Shown here: positions 63,342 to 64,000 of the stretch, one piece after another | How the letters are laid out: every line of letters starts with the position of its first letter | How positions within the stretch are numbered: position 1 is the stretch's first letter | Assembly: GCA_903929355.1 (NCBI GenBank) | Contig: CAIYUN010000018.1 | Span: forward strand, 49,358 to 113,357 | Length of the DNA stretch: 64,000 bases | DNA from: an uncultured Opitutaceae bacterium | GTDB lineage: Bacteria > Verrucomicrobiota > Verrucomicrobiia > Opitutales > Opitutaceae | Reading direction: 5' to 3' | The notes under the pieces: model-generated | Database searches by the model: none | What the model saw: only the letters and a program-made list of their open reading frames with translations | What the model was told of the DNA's origin: nothing | Translations under genes and position numbers: made by a program

Positions 63342-63454
63342 GTTGCAGCCGGGAACCAAGCACCAAGCACCAAGCACAACGAACGGCACCGCCGTGCCGT
63401 GTCCCCCACTTAATCCTTTTCAACCCACCCCAACCCCTGTAAATCCCCACCCCA

Positions 63455-64000
63455 ATGCAATCCATCGGTGAACGCCTCGAAGAAGCCCGCAAGCGCAAGG
63501 GTGTGTCCCTCCGGGAGGCGGCGGAGGCGACCAAGATCCGCGGCGACTACCTGCAGAAGCTGGAGACCAACAAATTCGACCTCGGCCTGACCCCATTGTA
63601 TGTGCGCGGCTTCCTGCGCAACTACGCCCACTGGCTGAAGCTCCCCGCCGACAAGCTGGTGGGCGAGTTCGATGCGCTCGGGCTCGACAGCCCGCGCACG
63701 GCGCGCCCGATCAACCGCGAGGTTTACGGCCGCATGGACCTGAGCGCCGGCGGCAAGGCCGGCGACGAGCCGCGGGGCGAGTCCGCCGCCGCGCCGGAGG
63801 TGCGCCCCGCGCCCGCGTTGTCGGCGCTGGGGCGCAAGCCCATGCCCTTTTCGGCCCGAGCCATGGCGGAGCCCACCGCCAACCGCACGGCGATTTTTCA
63901 ACTCGGCGGTCTGGTGGCGGTCGTGGGGCTGGTCATGGCCTTGGTGGTCTGGAGCCTCTTCGGCCGGGGCAAGGGTGCCGCACCGGTGGCAGACGCCACC
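63455..64000 (+). CDS. RodZ-like HTH membrane protein (cut by window end)
   Basis: 182 residues visible, open at the right edge. N-terminal HTH_25 domain: MQSIGERLEEARKRKGVSLR, then EAAEATKIRGDYLQKLETN and LTPLYVRGFLRNYAHWLKL. A linker (about 95-145) leads to one transmembrane helix (about 150-172, FQLGGLVAVVGLVMALVVWSLF), the RodZ layout, with the rest of the periplasmic part beyond the window. RodZ links MreB to the membrane. It follows ftsK by 113 bases on the same strand. Confidence 0.78.
   Translation, partial: MQSIGERLEEARKRKGVSLREAAEATKIRGDYLQKLETNKFDLGLTPLYVRGFLRNYAHWLKLPADKLVGEFDALGLDSPRTARPINREVYGRMDLSAGGKAGDEPRGESAAAPEVRPAPALSALGRKPMPFSARAMAEPTANRTAIFQLGGLVAVVGLVMALVVWSLFGRGKGAAPVADAT

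Overview
This window is a high-GC chromosomal segment that looks like a free-living, carbohydrate-degrading member of the Verrucomicrobiota, most likely Opitutaceae-like. The reasons are a very large prepilin-anchored protein of the Verru_Chthon cassette A type, DUF5069 and DUF4254 genes, secreted polysaccharide-active proteins (BNR_4, GH2, GH28, two esterases), and intergenic spacers full of short-word palindromic repeats. The assignment is inference from gene content; no rRNA gene is present.

Layout. 0-11 kb: repeat-rich left edge, BNR_4 and GH2 secreted proteins, a DUF433/DUF5615 toxin-antitoxin-like pair with a one-base frame problem, and a ferrous-iron uptake operon (feoA-feoA-feoB-small Cys-rich protein) behind a TTGACA promoter carrying an operator-like palindrome. 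Two paralogous membrane-anchored proteins flank this block. 10.5-23 kb: zinc-ribbon coiled-coil protein, gyrB-gyrA, a KdgK-type sugar kinase, a PTS IIA-like protein, sufU-sufS, and a short cobalamin riboswitch in the leader of a BtuB-like receptor. 23-34 kb: an ecotin-like inhibitor without the disulfide, accB-accC, a pair of membrane proteins, a poly-glycine EF-hand secreted protein, argH, OsmC, GT9 plus DUF4254, an HTH basic protein and a CBS-domain protein.

34-42 kb is one long minus-strand block: nadD-rsfS, two near-identical type IV pilin-like genes, a terminator, then two tandem GT-C membrane glycosyltransferases and a methyltransferase/GT2 fusion, all translationally overlapped. It is followed by tRNA-Leu(UAA), beside which lies a decayed ABC-2 permease tail. 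42-50 kb: membrane protein, PemI/PemK pair, two secreted esterases either side of rpmG, DUF5069, a fusion of PTS EIIA, a pyruvate-kinase-C-like region and a diadenylate cyclase domain, a lone nuoA and an AraC/MGMT DNA-repair protein. 50-64 kb: GH28, the Verru_Chthon-like protein and its neighbour, glgB, a formylglycine-enzyme-like protein, ftsK and the start of a RodZ-like gene cut by the window end.

The most noteworthy items are the EIIA-DAC fusion (a possible link between PTS-type phosphorylation and c-di-AMP), the several families of palindromic elements whose arms are made of tandem short words, the promoter/operator of the feo operon, and the riboswitch-btuB leader interrupted by such repeats. 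Start codons were moved inward in many genes because the longest reading frames run into repeats or lack domain support.
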